In this document: positions 1 through 8,847 of the stretch, piece by piece | Position numbering within the stretch: the first letter of the stretch is position 1 | How the letters are laid out: each line of letters begins with the position of its first letter | Source: Klebsiella terrigena | GTDB lineage: Bacteria; Pseudomonadota; Gammaproteobacteria; Enterobacterales; Enterobacteriaceae | NCBI RefSeq assembly: GCF_006539725.1 | Contig: NZ_BJNO01000026.1 | Span: forward strand, 1 to 64,000 | Length of the DNA stretch: 64,000 bases | Direction of reading: 5' to 3' | Made by a program: the position numbers and the translations under genes | Notes under the pieces: generated by a model | What the model was told of the DNA's origin: nothing | Database searches by the model: none | What the model saw: the letters and a program-made list of their open reading frames with translations, nothing else

Positions 1-12
1 CCGCGTCCCGTC

Positions 13-40
13 CGGGCTACGCTTTTATTTCTGTAGCCCG
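13..40. repeat. Inverted repeat near left edge (REP-like)
   Basis: Arms CGGGCTAC (13-20) and GTAGCCCG (33-40) are exact inverted repeats separated by 12 bases. Arms of the GTAGCCCG type are common in enterobacterial extragenic palindromes. It may be the 3' hairpin of the gene lying left of the window, or a REP-type element. Only one copy is visible here. Confidence 0.4.
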
Positions 41-234
41 AGCGGGCGCGGCGCGAGCCTCTTTCTGACGCCGCTGTTTTCATCCATTTTCCTGCCAGAA
101 GTGATCTCGCTAGCAATGTGAGATAAATCCCTGCCTGCGGGCGACATCTCCAGGGTTTCAACGTTGTTAAAGTCTGCGTTGTGTTCTAGAAACAAAATGT
201 AACAGATTGATTACCCTACCCGTGGAACCCGATA

Positions 235-2340
235 ATGAATAATTCAGGGAAATACCTCATCTGGACACTGCTCTCCGTCATTGGAGCCTTTGCCCTCGGC
301 TACATAGCCTTAAACCGCGGCGAACAGATTAATGCGCTATGGATTGTCGTGGCGGCGGTCTGTATCTATCTGATTGCCTATCGCTTCTATGGCCTCTACA
401 TCGCCAAAAACGTGCTGGCGGTTGACCCGACGCGGATGACGCCCGCGGTGCGGCACAACGACGGCCTCGACTACGTTCCAACCGATAAGAAAGTGCTGTT
501 CGGTCACCATTTTGCGGCCATTGCCGGCGCGGGGCCGCTGGTTGGGCCGGTGCTGGCGGCGCAGATGGGCTACCTGCCGGGGATGATCTGGATCCTCGCC
601 GGCGTGGTGCTGGCCGGTGCGGTGCAGGACTTTATGGTGCTGTTCGTTTCGACCCGCCGCGACGGCCGCTCGCTCGGCGAGCTGGTGAAAGAGGAGATGG
701 GGCCCACCGCCGGGGTGCTGGCGCTGGTGGCCTGCTTTATGATCATGGTGATCATCCTCGCGGTGCTGGCGATGATCGTGGTGAAAGCGCTGACCCACAG
801 CCCGTGGGGAACCTACACCGTTGCCTTCACCATCCCGCTGGCGGTCTTTATGGGGATCTACATTCGCTATCTGCGCCCGGGGCGCATTGGCGAAGTGTCG
901 GTGATTGGCCTGGTGATGCTGGTGTTTGCCATCGTCTCCGGCGGATGGGTTGCCGAAAGCGCGACCTGGGCGCCGTGGTTTGACTACACCGGCGTGCAGC
1001 TGACCTGGATTCTGGTGGGCTACGGCTTTATTGCCTCGGTGCTGCCGGTTTGGCTGCTGCTGGCCCCGCGCGACTACCTCTCAACTTTCCTGAAAATCGG
1101 CACCATCGTCGGGCTGGCGATTGGTATTCTGATCATGCGCCCGACGCTGACCATGCCGGCGCTGACTAAGTTTATTGACGGCACTGGCCCGGTGTGGAGC
1201 GGCAGCATGTTCCCGTTCCTGTTTATCACCATCGCCTGCGGCGCCGTGTCGGGCTTCCACGCGCTGATCGCCTCCGGCACCACGCCGAAAATGCTGGCCA
1301 ATGAAGGCCAGGCCTGCTTTATCGGCTATGGCGGCATGCTGATGGAATCCTTCGTCGCCATTATGGCGCTGGTGGCGGCCTGTATTATCGATCCGGGCGT
1401 CTACTTTGCGATGAACAGCCCGCTGGCGGTGCTGGCACCTGCCGGGACCACCGACGTGGTGGCGTCCGCCGCGCAGGTGGTCAGCAGCTGGGGCTTCACC
1501 ATCACGGCGGATACGCTGCACCAGATAGCCAGCGAGGTCGGCGAGCAGTCGATTATCTCGCGTGCCGGCGGTGCGCCGACGCTGGCGGTCGGGATGGCCT
1601 ACATCCTGCACGGCTCGCTGGGCGGCCTGATGGACGTCGCTTTCTGGTACCACTTCGCCATTCTGTTTGAAGCGCTGTTTATTCTGACGGCGGTGGATGC
1701 CGGCACCCGCGCGGCGCGCTTTATGCTGCAGGATCTGCTCGGCGTGATAAGCCCGGGGCTGAAGAAAACCAGCTCGCTGCCGGCGAACCTGCTGGCGACG
1801 GCGCTGTGCGTACTGGCGTGGGGCTACTTCCTGCACCAGGGCGTGGTGGACCCGCTCGGCGGGATTAACACCCTGTGGCCGCTGTTCGGCATCGCCAACC
1901 AGATGCTGGCGGGGATGGCGCTGATGCTCTGTGCGGTGGTACTGTTTAAAATGAAGCGTCAGCGCTATGCATGGGTTGCGCTGCTGCCCACGTCGTGGCT
2001 GCTGATTTGCACCCTGACCGCCGGCTGGCAGAAGTCGTTCAGCCCGGATACCAAAGTGGGCTTCCTGGCGATCGCCAATAAGTTCCAGGCGATGATCGAC
2101 AGCGGCGCTATCCCGCCGCAGTACACCGAATCCCAGCTGGCGCAGCTGGTCTTTAACAACCGCCTGGATGCCGGCCTGACCATCTTCTTTATGGTGGTGG
2201 TGGTGGTACTGGCGCTGTTCTCAATCAAAACCGCGCTGGCGGCGCTGAAAGAGGACCATCCTACTGCCAGAGAGACGCCGTACGAACCGATGCCCGCCGA
2301 TGCTGAGAGCCTGATAACCCAGACGAAACGCGCGCATTAG
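235..2340 (+). CDS. cstA: Carbon starvation protein A, pyruvate/peptide transporter
   Basis: A 701-residue polytopic inner-membrane protein of the CstA family, the same length as E. coli CstA and nearly identical along its whole length (family region KVLFGHHFAAIAGAGP near residues 85-100, then many hydrophobic segments). In E. coli CstA is induced on carbon starvation, has been linked to peptide uptake and later to pyruvate import, needs cAMP-CRP, and is repressed post-transcriptionally by CsrA. The start is preceded by a poor Shine-Dalgarno with a GGA triplet (CGTGGAACCC), compatible with CsrA-type control but not proof of it. ybdD follows 62 bases downstream, as in E. coli. The identification is secure; the regulation is inferred by homology. 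Confidence 0.97.
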   Translation: MNNSGKYLIWTLLSVIGAFALGYIALNRGEQINALWIVVAAVCIYLIAYRFYGLYIAKNVLAVDPTRMTPAVRHNDGLDYVPTDKKVLFGHHFAAIAGAGPLVGPVLAAQMGYLPGMIWILAGVVLAGAVQDFMVLFVSTRRDGRSLGELVKEEMGPTAGVLALVACFMIMVIILAVLAMIVVKALTHSPWGTYTVAFTIPLAVFMGIYIRYLRPGRIGEVSVIGLVMLVFAIVSGGWVAESATWAPWFDYTGVQLTWILVGYGFIASVLPVWLLLAPRDYLSTFLKIGTIVGLAIGILIMRPTLTMPALTKFIDGTGPVWSGSMFPFLFITIACGAVSGFHALIASGTTPKMLANEGQACFIGYGGMLMESFVAIMALVAACIIDPGVYFAMNSPLAVLAPAGTTDVVASAAQVVSSWGFTITADTLHQIASEVGEQSIISRAGGAPTLAVGMAYILHGSLGGLMDVAFWYHFAILFEALFILTAVDAGTRAARFMLQDLLGVISPGLKKTSSLPANLLATALCVLAWGYFLHQGVVDPLGGINTLWPLFGIANQMLAGMALMLCAVVLFKMKRQRYAWVALLPTSWLLICTLTAGWQKSFSPDTKVGFLAIANKFQAMIDSGAIPPQYTESQLAQLVFNNRLDAGLTIFFMVVVVVLALFSIKTALAALKEDHPTARETPYEPMPADAESLITQTKRAH

Positions 2341-2362
2341 CCAGCCGGTTTTTGTTAGCCAA

Positions 2363-2386
2363 ATCCTCTCCCGCAAGGGAGAGGAT
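2363..2386 (+). other. Intercistronic hairpin between cstA and ybdD
   Basis: Perfect 10-bp stem, ATCCTCTCCC (2363-2372) with GGGAGAGGAT (2377-2386), closed by a GCAA tetraloop of the very stable GNRA class. No U-tract follows, so it is unlikely to be a simple terminator. It could act as an mRNA-stability element that sets different levels of cstA and ybdD within one transcript. Confidence 0.6.
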
Positions 2387-2402
2387 GATGTGAGAGAGAA
2401 AA

Positions 2403-2600
2403 ATGTTCGATACCCTTTCGAAAGCGGGAAAATACTTAGGCCAGGCGGCAAAGATGATGATTGGCGTGCCTGATTACGATAACTACGTCGCGCATATTCG
2501 CCAGACCCACCCTGAGCAGACGCCGATGACCTACGAAGAGTTCTTCCGCGAGCGCCAGGACGCGCGCTACGGCGGCAAGGGCGGCGCGAAGTGCTGCTAG
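2403..2600 (+). CDS. ybdD: Small CstA-associated protein YbdD (YbdD/YjiX family)
   Basis: 65 residues, the same length as E. coli YbdD, with the conserved core [17 protein letters not shown] and a Cys-Cys C-terminus. There is no membrane segment. YbdD-type genes sit directly downstream of cstA-type transporters (yjiX behind btsT in E. coli), and the family has been linked to function of those transporters. It lies 62 bases behind cstA with a stable hairpin between them. The precise biochemical role is not established. Confidence 0.93.
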   Translation: MFDTLSKAGKYLGQAAKMMIGVPDYDNYVAHIRQTHPEQTPMTYEEFFRERQDARYGGKGGAKCC

Positions 2601-2690
2601 GCCACAGCCTCAGGCGTTAACCCCCCGTCTACGTCCAGACCGGTACCGGAAATCTGTCCGGCTACCGGGCTTGCCCACGCTTTCCCGCGC

Positions 2691-3788
2691 TCAGTGCACC
2701 TGCCGACGAAAATTTTCCACCTTCACGAAGGCGGCGTACAGGGTCTGCGGCGTCAGCTCCACCGGCAGGAAGTGGATCGATTCGACCGGACGCAGGGTAT
2801 GGGCAATGACCCGATCCAGCTCGTCCCGGTTGTGGATATCGATATCCAGCTCCGCCAGGGTAGTCGGCAGATTAAAGCGACGATAGGCCGCCACCAGCTG
2901 GGCTAAAACCTCGTCCTGGCCGAGCAGGGCGCTCTGCACCAGAATGCCGTAGGCGACCTTGGTGCCGTGGAGAAACTTCTCCGTCTGCGGCAGCACCGTC
3001 AGGCCGTTGTGCACCGCGTGGGCCGCCGCAACCCGGGTGTAGCGCTCGCCGAGGCCGCCGACCATTCCGCCGCCGGCGATAATCGCATCGATAACGTCCA
3101 GCAGCGGCTGGCTCAGCTCGCCGCGCTGCCGGTCGGCGAGCGCCGTTTCGCTGCTCTCCAGCAGAACGTCGCGGATCGCCAGCGCGCCGTTAATCCCCAG
3201 GCGTACGGTCAGCGGCAGGGTTTCCGGCCGCGGCGCCAGCACCACCGCCTCATACCATTTCGCCAGCGTATCGCCGATCCCCGCCAGCAGATACTCCTCC
3301 GGCGCGTTGAGGACGATCCGCGGCTCCACCAGCACCAGGAAGTTGGCGTCGTCGAAAATTTCAAAATGCAGCGCCTGGCCGGCGTCGTTGTACCACACCG
3401 ACAGCGGAGTCCACGCCGCGCAGGTGGCGGCGATGGTCGGGATCGCCACCACCGGTAGCGCAAGCCGTCTGGCCACCGCTTTGGCGGTATCCAGCAGCGC
3501 GCCGCCGCCGACGCCAATCACCACGGAGCGGTCTTCACCCGCCTCGTGGACCAGCCGGGCGACGTCGCTTTCGCTGCAGTGGCCCTTAAAGAGGATTTTT
3601 TTGGCGCCGGGCGCGCTGAAGGCCTCGGGTAAAAAGGGTTCTGCGCCGGCGATTGCCCGCTCGCCGTAGATCCACAGCGCCCGGGAAAGCTGCTCTGCGC
3701 TGTAAAAATCATGCAGCCGCGCGAGGCTGCCGGGATGGGAGAAGTAGTTGGCGGGGCCGGGGACCACGCGGATATCGCTGTTGCTCAT
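2691..3788 (-). CDS. hcxA: Hydroxycarboxylate dehydrogenase A (YbdH)
   Basis: A 365-residue member of the iron/glycerol-dehydrogenase-like alcohol dehydrogenase family, colinear with E. coli YbdH/HcxA (362 aa). The nucleotide-binding GVGGGALLDTAK segment is near residue 92, and the metal-binding region contains AAHAVHNGLT and KFLHGTKVAYG. In E. coli the enzyme reduces 2-oxo acids such as 2-oxobutyrate and 2-oxoglutarate with NADPH. The ATG at 3788 has an AAGGGCAG ribosome site. The divergent ABC operon shares its upstream region, which carries tandem MetJ-like boxes; a role around methionine-derived 2-oxo acids is therefore plausible but inferred. Confidence 0.93.
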   Translation of the reverse strand: MSNSDIRVVPGPANYFSHPGSLARLHDFYSAEQLSRALWIYGERAIAGAEPFLPEAFSAPGAKKILFKGHCSESDVARLVHEAGEDRSVVIGVGGGALLDTAKAVARRLALPVVAIPTIAATCAAWTPLSVWYNDAGQALHFEIFDDANFLVLVEPRIVLNAPEEYLLAGIGDTLAKWYEAVVLAPRPETLPLTVRLGINGALAIRDVLLESSETALADRQRGELSQPLLDVIDAIIAGGGMVGGLGERYTRVAAAHAVHNGLTVLPQTEKFLHGTKVAYGILVQSALLGQDEVLAQLVAAYRRFNLPTTLAELDIDIHNRDELDRVIAHTLRPVESIHFLPVELTPQTLYAAFVKVENFRRQVH

Positions 3789-3824
3789 AGAGGCTGCCCT
3801 TATTGTCGTTTCGCTAACCTGATG

Positions 3825-3848
3825 TTATGTCTGGACATCCGGATGGCT
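3825..3848. promoter_or_regulatory. Candidate MetJ operator, three tandem met boxes
   Basis: Three consecutive 8-mers TTATGTCT, GGACATCC, GGATGGCT each match the met box AGACGTCT at 5 of 8 positions in exact 8-base register. The site lies between divergent hcxA and the ABC transporter operon. MetJ binds cooperatively to two or more tandem boxes, so several moderate boxes can form a real operator. Confidence 0.6.
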
Positions 3849-3951
3849 AATATTATTTCGTTTTATCTTATGCCTTTTACGCAGTTGTCAGTCAAGGACG
3901 GCTGTGAAAAATTCATTAAATCAGAATATTAATCGTAAAGGGTAGCAGGGG

Positions 3952-5454
3952 ATGACAGCCAATCGCCTCGAGATGCACAACATTAACCTGGCCTTTTCCG
4001 GCTTTCGGGCGCTGAACAACGTGGCGTTTTCCCTCAAAGGGGGGACCGTGCACGCGCTGACCGGCGCCAACGGCGCGGGAAAATCGACGCTGATGGCGGT
4101 GCTTTGCGGCACACACGCCCATTACGAGGGCGAGATTGTCATCAACAATCAGCCGGTCAATATTCGTTCTCCGCGCGATGCAAAGCAGCTTGGCATTCAC
4201 CTGGTGCAGCAGGAGGTTGACGTGGCGCTGGTTCCGGGGCTGAGCATTGCCGAGAACATCATGCTGGACCGGCTGGCGCTGCCGGGTCAGGGCTTTAGCT
4301 GGCGGCGGGTCCGCGAGCAGGCCCGGGCCGCGCTGGCCCAGCTGGATATCGTCCTTGACGTGCGGCGCTCTATCGACAGCTGCTCGCTGGCCGAGAAGCA
4401 GCAAATCCTGCTGGCGCGGGCCCTGTCGCACCACTGCCGCTTCCTGATCCTTGATGAGCCGACGGCGCCGCTGGACCGTCACGAAAGCGAACGCCTGTTT
4501 ACCGTGGTGCGCCGCCTGCAGCAGCAGGGGATCGGGGTGGTGTTTATCTCGCACCGCATTCACGAGCTGAAGGCCATTTGCGATACCTTAACGGTGCTGC
4601 GCGACGGCCGACTGATCGAAAGCGGCCCGATGGCGGAGCTCAGCGGCGAGCAGATCGTGGAAAAAATGCTCGGCCATGAGCTCAGCGATATCTTTCCGCC
4701 GAAGCGCCCGCCGCACGGTGAAGAGGTGCTGCTCCAGGTGGAAGGGCTACACGACGAGGGGCTGCTGCAGGATATCTCTCTGCGCCTGCGCAAAGGTGAA
4801 ATTCTCGGCATCGCCGGGCTGGCGGGGGCCGGTAAAACCGAACTGTGCAAGGCGCTGTTCGGCGCCAGCAAAAGCCGCCTGACGCGCGGCGAGCTGAACA
4901 GCCAGCCGTGGCGTCCGCGCGACCCGGCGGACTCCGTCACCCGCGGGCTGGCGCTGGTGCCGGAGGAGCGGCGCAAAGAGGGCATTTTTATCGAAGAGCC
5001 TATCGCCATGAACCTCGCGGTGAGCGCCGATCGCAGCTTTTCGCGCTGGAGCCTGTTTGGCCATCGCCAGGCGTGGCGTTGGGCGGAGGAGGTGGTGGCC
5101 CGCATCGGCATTCGCACCACCGGCCCGGGGCAGACGCTGCGTCGCCTCTCCGGCGGCAATCAGCAGAAGGTCGCCATCGGTAAGTGGCTGCGCGGCAGCG
5201 CCAACGTGCTGATTTTTGATGAGCCGACCAAAGGCGTCGACGTGAAGGCAAAGACCGACCTGTTCAACCTGATCGACGGGCTGGCGCGAGAAGGCAAAGG
5301 GGTGATCTACGCCTCGGGCGAATTCTCGGAGCTGGTTGGATTGTGTGACCGCATTTGCGTGCTGTGGGATGGCCGCATTGTGGCAGAAATAGCGGGCGCA
5401 GAGGCCCGTGAAGAGACCCTACTTTATTACTCCACCGGAGGAGCAGCAGCGTGA
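3952..5454 (+). CDS. CUT2-type ABC transporter ATPase (predicted methylthioribose importer)
   Basis: A 500-residue double-ATPase of the ribose/galactose (RbsA/MglA) type. The first half has Walker A GANGAGKST (about residues 39-47), a degenerate signature (CSLAEKQQ) and Walker B LILDEPTAPLD. The second half has Walker A GLAGAGKTE, an intact signature RLSGGNQQKVAIG and Walker B LIFDEPTKGVD. Asymmetric signatures are usual in this family. It is first in a four-gene operon (ATPase, permease, binding protein, LVIVD protein) with a GTGA overlap to the permease. A MetJ-like operator lies upstream and mtnK/mtnA lie just beyond the operon, so methylthioribose is the best substrate guess. That substrate is inference; another pentose is possible. 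Confidence 0.9.
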   Translation: MTANRLEMHNINLAFSGFRALNNVAFSLKGGTVHALTGANGAGKSTLMAVLCGTHAHYEGEIVINNQPVNIRSPRDAKQLGIHLVQQEVDVALVPGLSIAENIMLDRLALPGQGFSWRRVREQARAALAQLDIVLDVRRSIDSCSLAEKQQILLARALSHHCRFLILDEPTAPLDRHESERLFTVVRRLQQQGIGVVFISHRIHELKAICDTLTVLRDGRLIESGPMAELSGEQIVEKMLGHELSDIFPPKRPPHGEEVLLQVEGLHDEGLLQDISLRLRKGEILGIAGLAGAGKTELCKALFGASKSRLTRGELNSQPWRPRDPADSVTRGLALVPEERRKEGIFIEEPIAMNLAVSADRSFSRWSLFGHRQAWRWAEEVVARIGIRTTGPGQTLRRLSGGNQQKVAIGKWLRGSANVLIFDEPTKGVDVKAKTDLFNLIDGLAREGKGVIYASGEFSELVGLCDRICVLWDGRIVAEIAGAEAREETLLYYSTGGAAA

Positions 5455-6449
5455 GCAAGGCCCTGACCGCTACCGCGACGGCATCGAGCCGTCAGCGATT
5501 TTTCGATTTTCTCTACAAATGGGGCATGTTGCTAACCGTTGTGCTGCTGATCGCCGTTTTTGGCCTCGCATCGGATAACTTCCTCGACCCATTCAACATC
5601 ATCAACATTCTGCGCTCGATTGCCATCGTCACGGTGATCGCCATCGGGGTGTCGATTTCGCTCACCATCGGTGGATTCGACCTGTCGGTCGGCTCGACCG
5701 CCTCGCTGGCAAACGCGCTGGTGATTTCGCTGTTCGTCTGGCACGGGTTTAGCACCACCGAGGCGATTCTGGTGACCCTGGCGCTGTGCACCCTGGTGGG
5801 GCTGTTTAACGCCTTTCTGATCGTGGTGCTGCGCATTCCCGACATGCTCGCGACCCTCGCCAGCCTGTTCGTGATCCAGGGCGTGGCGATGACCTACAGC
5901 TACGGCGGCTCGATTACCGAGAACATGGTGCTGCCGAGCGGCGAGATGGCGGAAGGGACCATTCCGGCGGCGTTCGGCCTGCTGGGGCAGGTGCCGACAA
6001 TTGTCATCATTATGCTGGCGGTAACCGTGGTTGCCCAGCTGGCGCTCTCGTTTACCACCCACGGGCGGCGGATGTACGCCATCGGCGGCAACCCGGAGGC
6101 CGCGCGTCTTTCCGGCCTGCGCATCACGCGCTACAAGGTGGCGGCGTACGTTATCGCCTCGCTGCTGGCGGGCCTCGGCGGCATTCTGCTGGCGTCGCGC
6201 ATCGGCTCCTCCCAGGTTAACGCCGGCGGCGGTTACCTGATGGACGCGGTGGCGGCGGCGTGGATCGGCTTCTCGCTGGCGGGTTCGGGCAAACCGAACG
6301 CGCTGGGCACGCTGGTGGGGGCGGTGATCCTCGGGGTGCTCTCCAACGGCCTGGTGATGCTCTCGGTTCCGTACTACGCAATGGACATTATTAAAGGGCT
6401 GGTGCTGGCTGGCGCGTTAGCACTGACCTATTTTCAGCGCCGCACCTAA
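5451..6449 (+). CDS. CUT2-type ABC transporter permease
   Basis: 332 residues with about nine or ten hydrophobic segments, of the RbsC/BPD_transp_2 family. It has the characteristic GGFDLSVGS motif near residue 75 and the cytoplasmic-loop GGNPEAARLSGL near residue 214. It starts with GTG overlapping the ATPase stop codon (GTGA) and is preceded by GGAGGAG, so translation is coupled. The single permease gene implies a homodimeric channel, as in RbsC. Substrate as for the ATPase: methylthioribose by context only. Confidence 0.9.
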   Translation: MSKALTATATASSRQRFFDFLYKWGMLLTVVLLIAVFGLASDNFLDPFNIINILRSIAIVTVIAIGVSISLTIGGFDLSVGSTASLANALVISLFVWHGFSTTEAILVTLALCTLVGLFNAFLIVVLRIPDMLATLASLFVIQGVAMTYSYGGSITENMVLPSGEMAEGTIPAAFGLLGQVPTIVIIMLAVTVVAQLALSFTTHGRRMYAIGGNPEAARLSGLRITRYKVAAYVIASLLAGLGGILLASRIGSSQVNAGGGYLMDAVAAAWIGFSLAGSGKPNALGTLVGAVILGVLSNGLVMLSVPYYAMDIIKGLVLAGALALTYFQRRT

Positions 6450-6466
6450 TTATAAACAGGGTAAAC

Positions 6467-7534
6467 ATGATGAAAAAAATAACGCTTTCTCTTATCGCGC
6501 TGGGGCTGCTCAACTCCGTAGCCGCCTATGCTGAGACGCCAACGCCGGTGCCGGCGGCTATCGCTGAACATAACGGGCCGATCCGCATTGCGGTGATCCG
6601 CAACCTGGGCTCCGATGATAACACCACCCAGTTTGTCTCCGGGGCTATCCAGGAAGGCAAGAAGCTCGGCTTTAAAATGAGCACCTTCCTGAGCAACGGC
6701 GACGATGCGAAATTCCAGGACTTCGTCAATCAGGCCATCAGCCAGAAATATGACGGCATTATTCTCTCCCAGGGGCGCGATCCCTACTCGACCGCGCTGG
6801 TGAAGAAGGCGGTGGACGCCGGGATCAAGGTCGCGGTATTTGATACCGCCGTCAGCGGCGAGATCCCTGGCGTGACCGTAACCCAGCAGGATGACGCCTC
6901 CCTGACCGATCTATCCTTTGGTCAACTGGTGAAAGATTTCAACGGCAAAGCCAACATTATCAAGCTGTGGGTCGCCGGCTTCCCGCCGATGGAGCGCCGT
7001 CAGGTGGCTTACCAGGCGCTGCTCAAGCAGAACCCTGGCATCAAAGAGCTGGAGTCGATCGGCGCCGTCTCCTCCGACGTGCAGGGCGATACCGCCAACA
7101 AGGTCGGGGCGATCCTCGCGAAATACCCGAAAGGCAAAATTGATGCGATCTGGGGTACCTGGGACGCCTTCAGCCAGGGCGCCTATAAGGCGCTCAAAGA
7201 GAACGGGCGCACCGAAATTAAGCTCTACAGCATTGATATCTCTAACCAGGATCTGCAGCTGATGCGCGAATCCGGCAGCCCGTGGAAGGTGAGCGTGGCG
7301 GTCGATCCGAAGCTTATCGGGGCGACCAACGTGCGCCTGGTGGCCAACAAGATTGCCGGAGAGCCGACGCCTGCAACCTACGATTTTAAAGCGGCGGCAA
7401 TTCCTCAGGCGCTGCTGGCCGCGCAGCCGGGGGCGGTGAACGTGGCGTCGCTGGGCAAAATCATTCCGGGCTGGGGCCAGACCGAAGACTTTATCGCCCC
7501 GTGGTTCGCCACCCTGGAAGCCAAAAACAAGTAA
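6467..7534 (+). CDS. Periplasmic sugar-binding protein of the CUT2 transporter
   Basis: A 355-residue type-I periplasmic binding protein (RbsB-like). The signal peptide is MKKITLSLIALGLLNSVAAYA with cleavage expected after AYA near residue 22. The mature protein has the sugar-binding fold pattern: KLGF near residue 67, FVNQAISQKYDGIILS, and the domain-crossover DAIWGTWDAFSQGA near residue 225. It lies 17 bases behind the permease. An aromatic-rich pocket segment (IWGTWDAF) would suit a hydrophobic 5-methylthio group, but that is inference. This is the gene to test for ligand binding. Confidence 0.9.
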   Translation: MMKKITLSLIALGLLNSVAAYAETPTPVPAAIAEHNGPIRIAVIRNLGSDDNTTQFVSGAIQEGKKLGFKMSTFLSNGDDAKFQDFVNQAISQKYDGIILSQGRDPYSTALVKKAVDAGIKVAVFDTAVSGEIPGVTVTQQDDASLTDLSFGQLVKDFNGKANIIKLWVAGFPPMERRQVAYQALLKQNPGIKELESIGAVSSDVQGDTANKVGAILAKYPKGKIDAIWGTWDAFSQGAYKALKENGRTEIKLYSIDISNQDLQLMRESGSPWKVSVAVDPKLIGATNVRLVANKIAGEPTPATYDFKAAAIPQALLAAQPGAVNVASLGKIIPGWGQTEDFIAPWFATLEAKNK

Positions 7535-7543
7535 GGAGCAGGT

Positions 7544-8788
7544 ATGGCGACGGAACTCCCGCGCCCCGACTACAGCCGCAATATGCGGCTGATTGGGCAT
7601 AGCGATCAGGGCGGACGCCCGGACGGCGTTCAGCTGATGGTGCATCGTGGTTTTGCCTATATCGGCCACATGGTGTCCCAGGGTTTTTCGGTGGTGGACG
7701 TTCGCGATCCGAAAAATCCCAAAGCGGTGAACTACGTTGCCGCGCCGCCCGGCACCTGGAACGTGCACCTGCAGGCGCACGACGACCTGCTGCTGGTGAT
7801 CAACGCCCGGGATCTCTTTGCCGATGCCCGCTTCGCCGACGAGAAGGTCTACTACACCCGCTCGGTGGGGGAGACGGTCAGCGACGTGCGGGAGAAGGGC
7901 TGGAGCGCCGGGCTGCGTATTTTTGATATCTCCGTTGCCGATAAGCCGCGGGAAATCAGCTTTCTGTCGCTCGACGGGATCGGCATTCATCGAATCTGGT
8001 ACGTTGGCGGCCGCTGGGCCTACGTTTCCGCGCTGATCGACGGTTTTAGCGACTATATCTTCCTGACTATCGATCTCGCCGATCCGCACAACCCGCAGGT
8101 CGCCGGCCGCTGGTGGCTGCCGGGGATGAACCAGGCGGCGGGGGAGACGGCGAGCTGGCCGCAGGGGAAACGCTACGCCCTGCATCACGCCATTATTGCC
8201 GGGGATACCGCCTACGGCAGCTGGCGCGATGGCGGCCTGACCCTGCTCGACGTCAAGGACCGCACCCAGCCGAAGCTGATTAGCCACCGCAACTGGAGCC
8301 CGCCGTTTGGCGGCGGCACCCATACCGCGCTGCCGCTGCCGGATCGCGACTTGCTGGTGGTGCTCGACGAAGCGGTGCTCGATAACCAGCAGGATGGCGA
8401 GAAGCTGATCTGGCTGTTCGATATCCGCGAACCGGCGAATCCGGTCAGCATCTCGACCTTCCCGCAGCCTCGGGAGGAGGACTATGTGGCGAAAGGGGCG
8501 CATTTTGGCCCGCATAATCTGCATGAGAACCGCCCCGGAAGCTTTGTCAGCTCGACGCTGATTTTCGCCACTTACCAAAACGCGGGGGTGCGGGCCTACG
8601 ACATCTCCGACCCCTATCGGCCGGTAGAAACCGGGGCGCTGGTGCCCGCGGCGCCGGCGAAGATGATGGATACCCGACCGGGCCGCCCGCGGGTGATCCA
8701 GTCCTGCGACGTGTTCGTTGACGCGCAGGGGATTATCTACAGCACCGACTATAACGGCGGGCTGTCGGTGATCGAGTATTTGGGGTAG
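7544..8788 (+). CDS. LVIVD-repeat beta-propeller protein of unknown function
   Basis: 414 residues without a signal peptide, 9 bases behind the binding-protein gene, so cytoplasmic and probably co-translated. At least six LVIVD-type repeats are visible: FSVVDVRDPKNP (48), LRIFDISVADKP (124), LTIDLADPHNP (174), LTLLDVKDRTQP (232), IWLFDIREPANP (289) and VRAYDISDPYRP (349). Histidines recur at similar points of successive blades: H75/H79, H149, H214/H215, H260 and H324/H327. That recalls metal-centred propeller enzymes. No activity is known to me. By operon context it may process or sense the imported substrate. It is not recognisably a methanethiol oxidase, though the propeller and sulfur context invite comparison. 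Confidence 0.85.
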   Translation: MATELPRPDYSRNMRLIGHSDQGGRPDGVQLMVHRGFAYIGHMVSQGFSVVDVRDPKNPKAVNYVAAPPGTWNVHLQAHDDLLLVINARDLFADARFADEKVYYTRSVGETVSDVREKGWSAGLRIFDISVADKPREISFLSLDGIGIHRIWYVGGRWAYVSALIDGFSDYIFLTIDLADPHNPQVAGRWWLPGMNQAAGETASWPQGKRYALHHAIIAGDTAYGSWRDGGLTLLDVKDRTQPKLISHRNWSPPFGGGTHTALPLPDRDLLVVLDEAVLDNQQDGEKLIWLFDIREPANPVSISTFPQPREEDYVAKGAHFGPHNLHENRPGSFVSSTLIFATYQNAGVRAYDISDPYRPVETGALVPAAPAKMMDTRPGRPRVIQSCDVFVDAQGIIYSTDYNGGLSVIEYLG

Positions 8789-8809
8789 GGAAGGGCGGTG
8801 AATGGAGAA

Positions 8810-8831
8810 CCCGGGCAGCGCGCTGCCCGGG
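8810..8831. terminator. Perfect 22-base palindrome between convergent genes
   Basis: Eleven bases (8810-8820, starting CCCGGGCAG) are mirrored exactly by their complement at 8821-8831. It lies between the convergent LVIVD gene and mtnK. There is no U-tract on either strand, so it is a possible bidirectional transcription barrier rather than a canonical terminator. Confidence 0.5.
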
Positions 8832-8847
8832 AACGACCGGGAAGGGC

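Noticed and set aside
98-121. CRP site upstream of cstA
   Set aside because: Half-sites GTGATC and TGTGA are present, but neither has a convincing partner at the right spacing; kept out of the feature list although cstA is CRP-dependent in E. coli.
6911-8578. 555-codon minus-strand frame over the binding protein and LVIVD gene
   Set aside because: It spans two well-supported genes on the other strand and has no recognisable domain.
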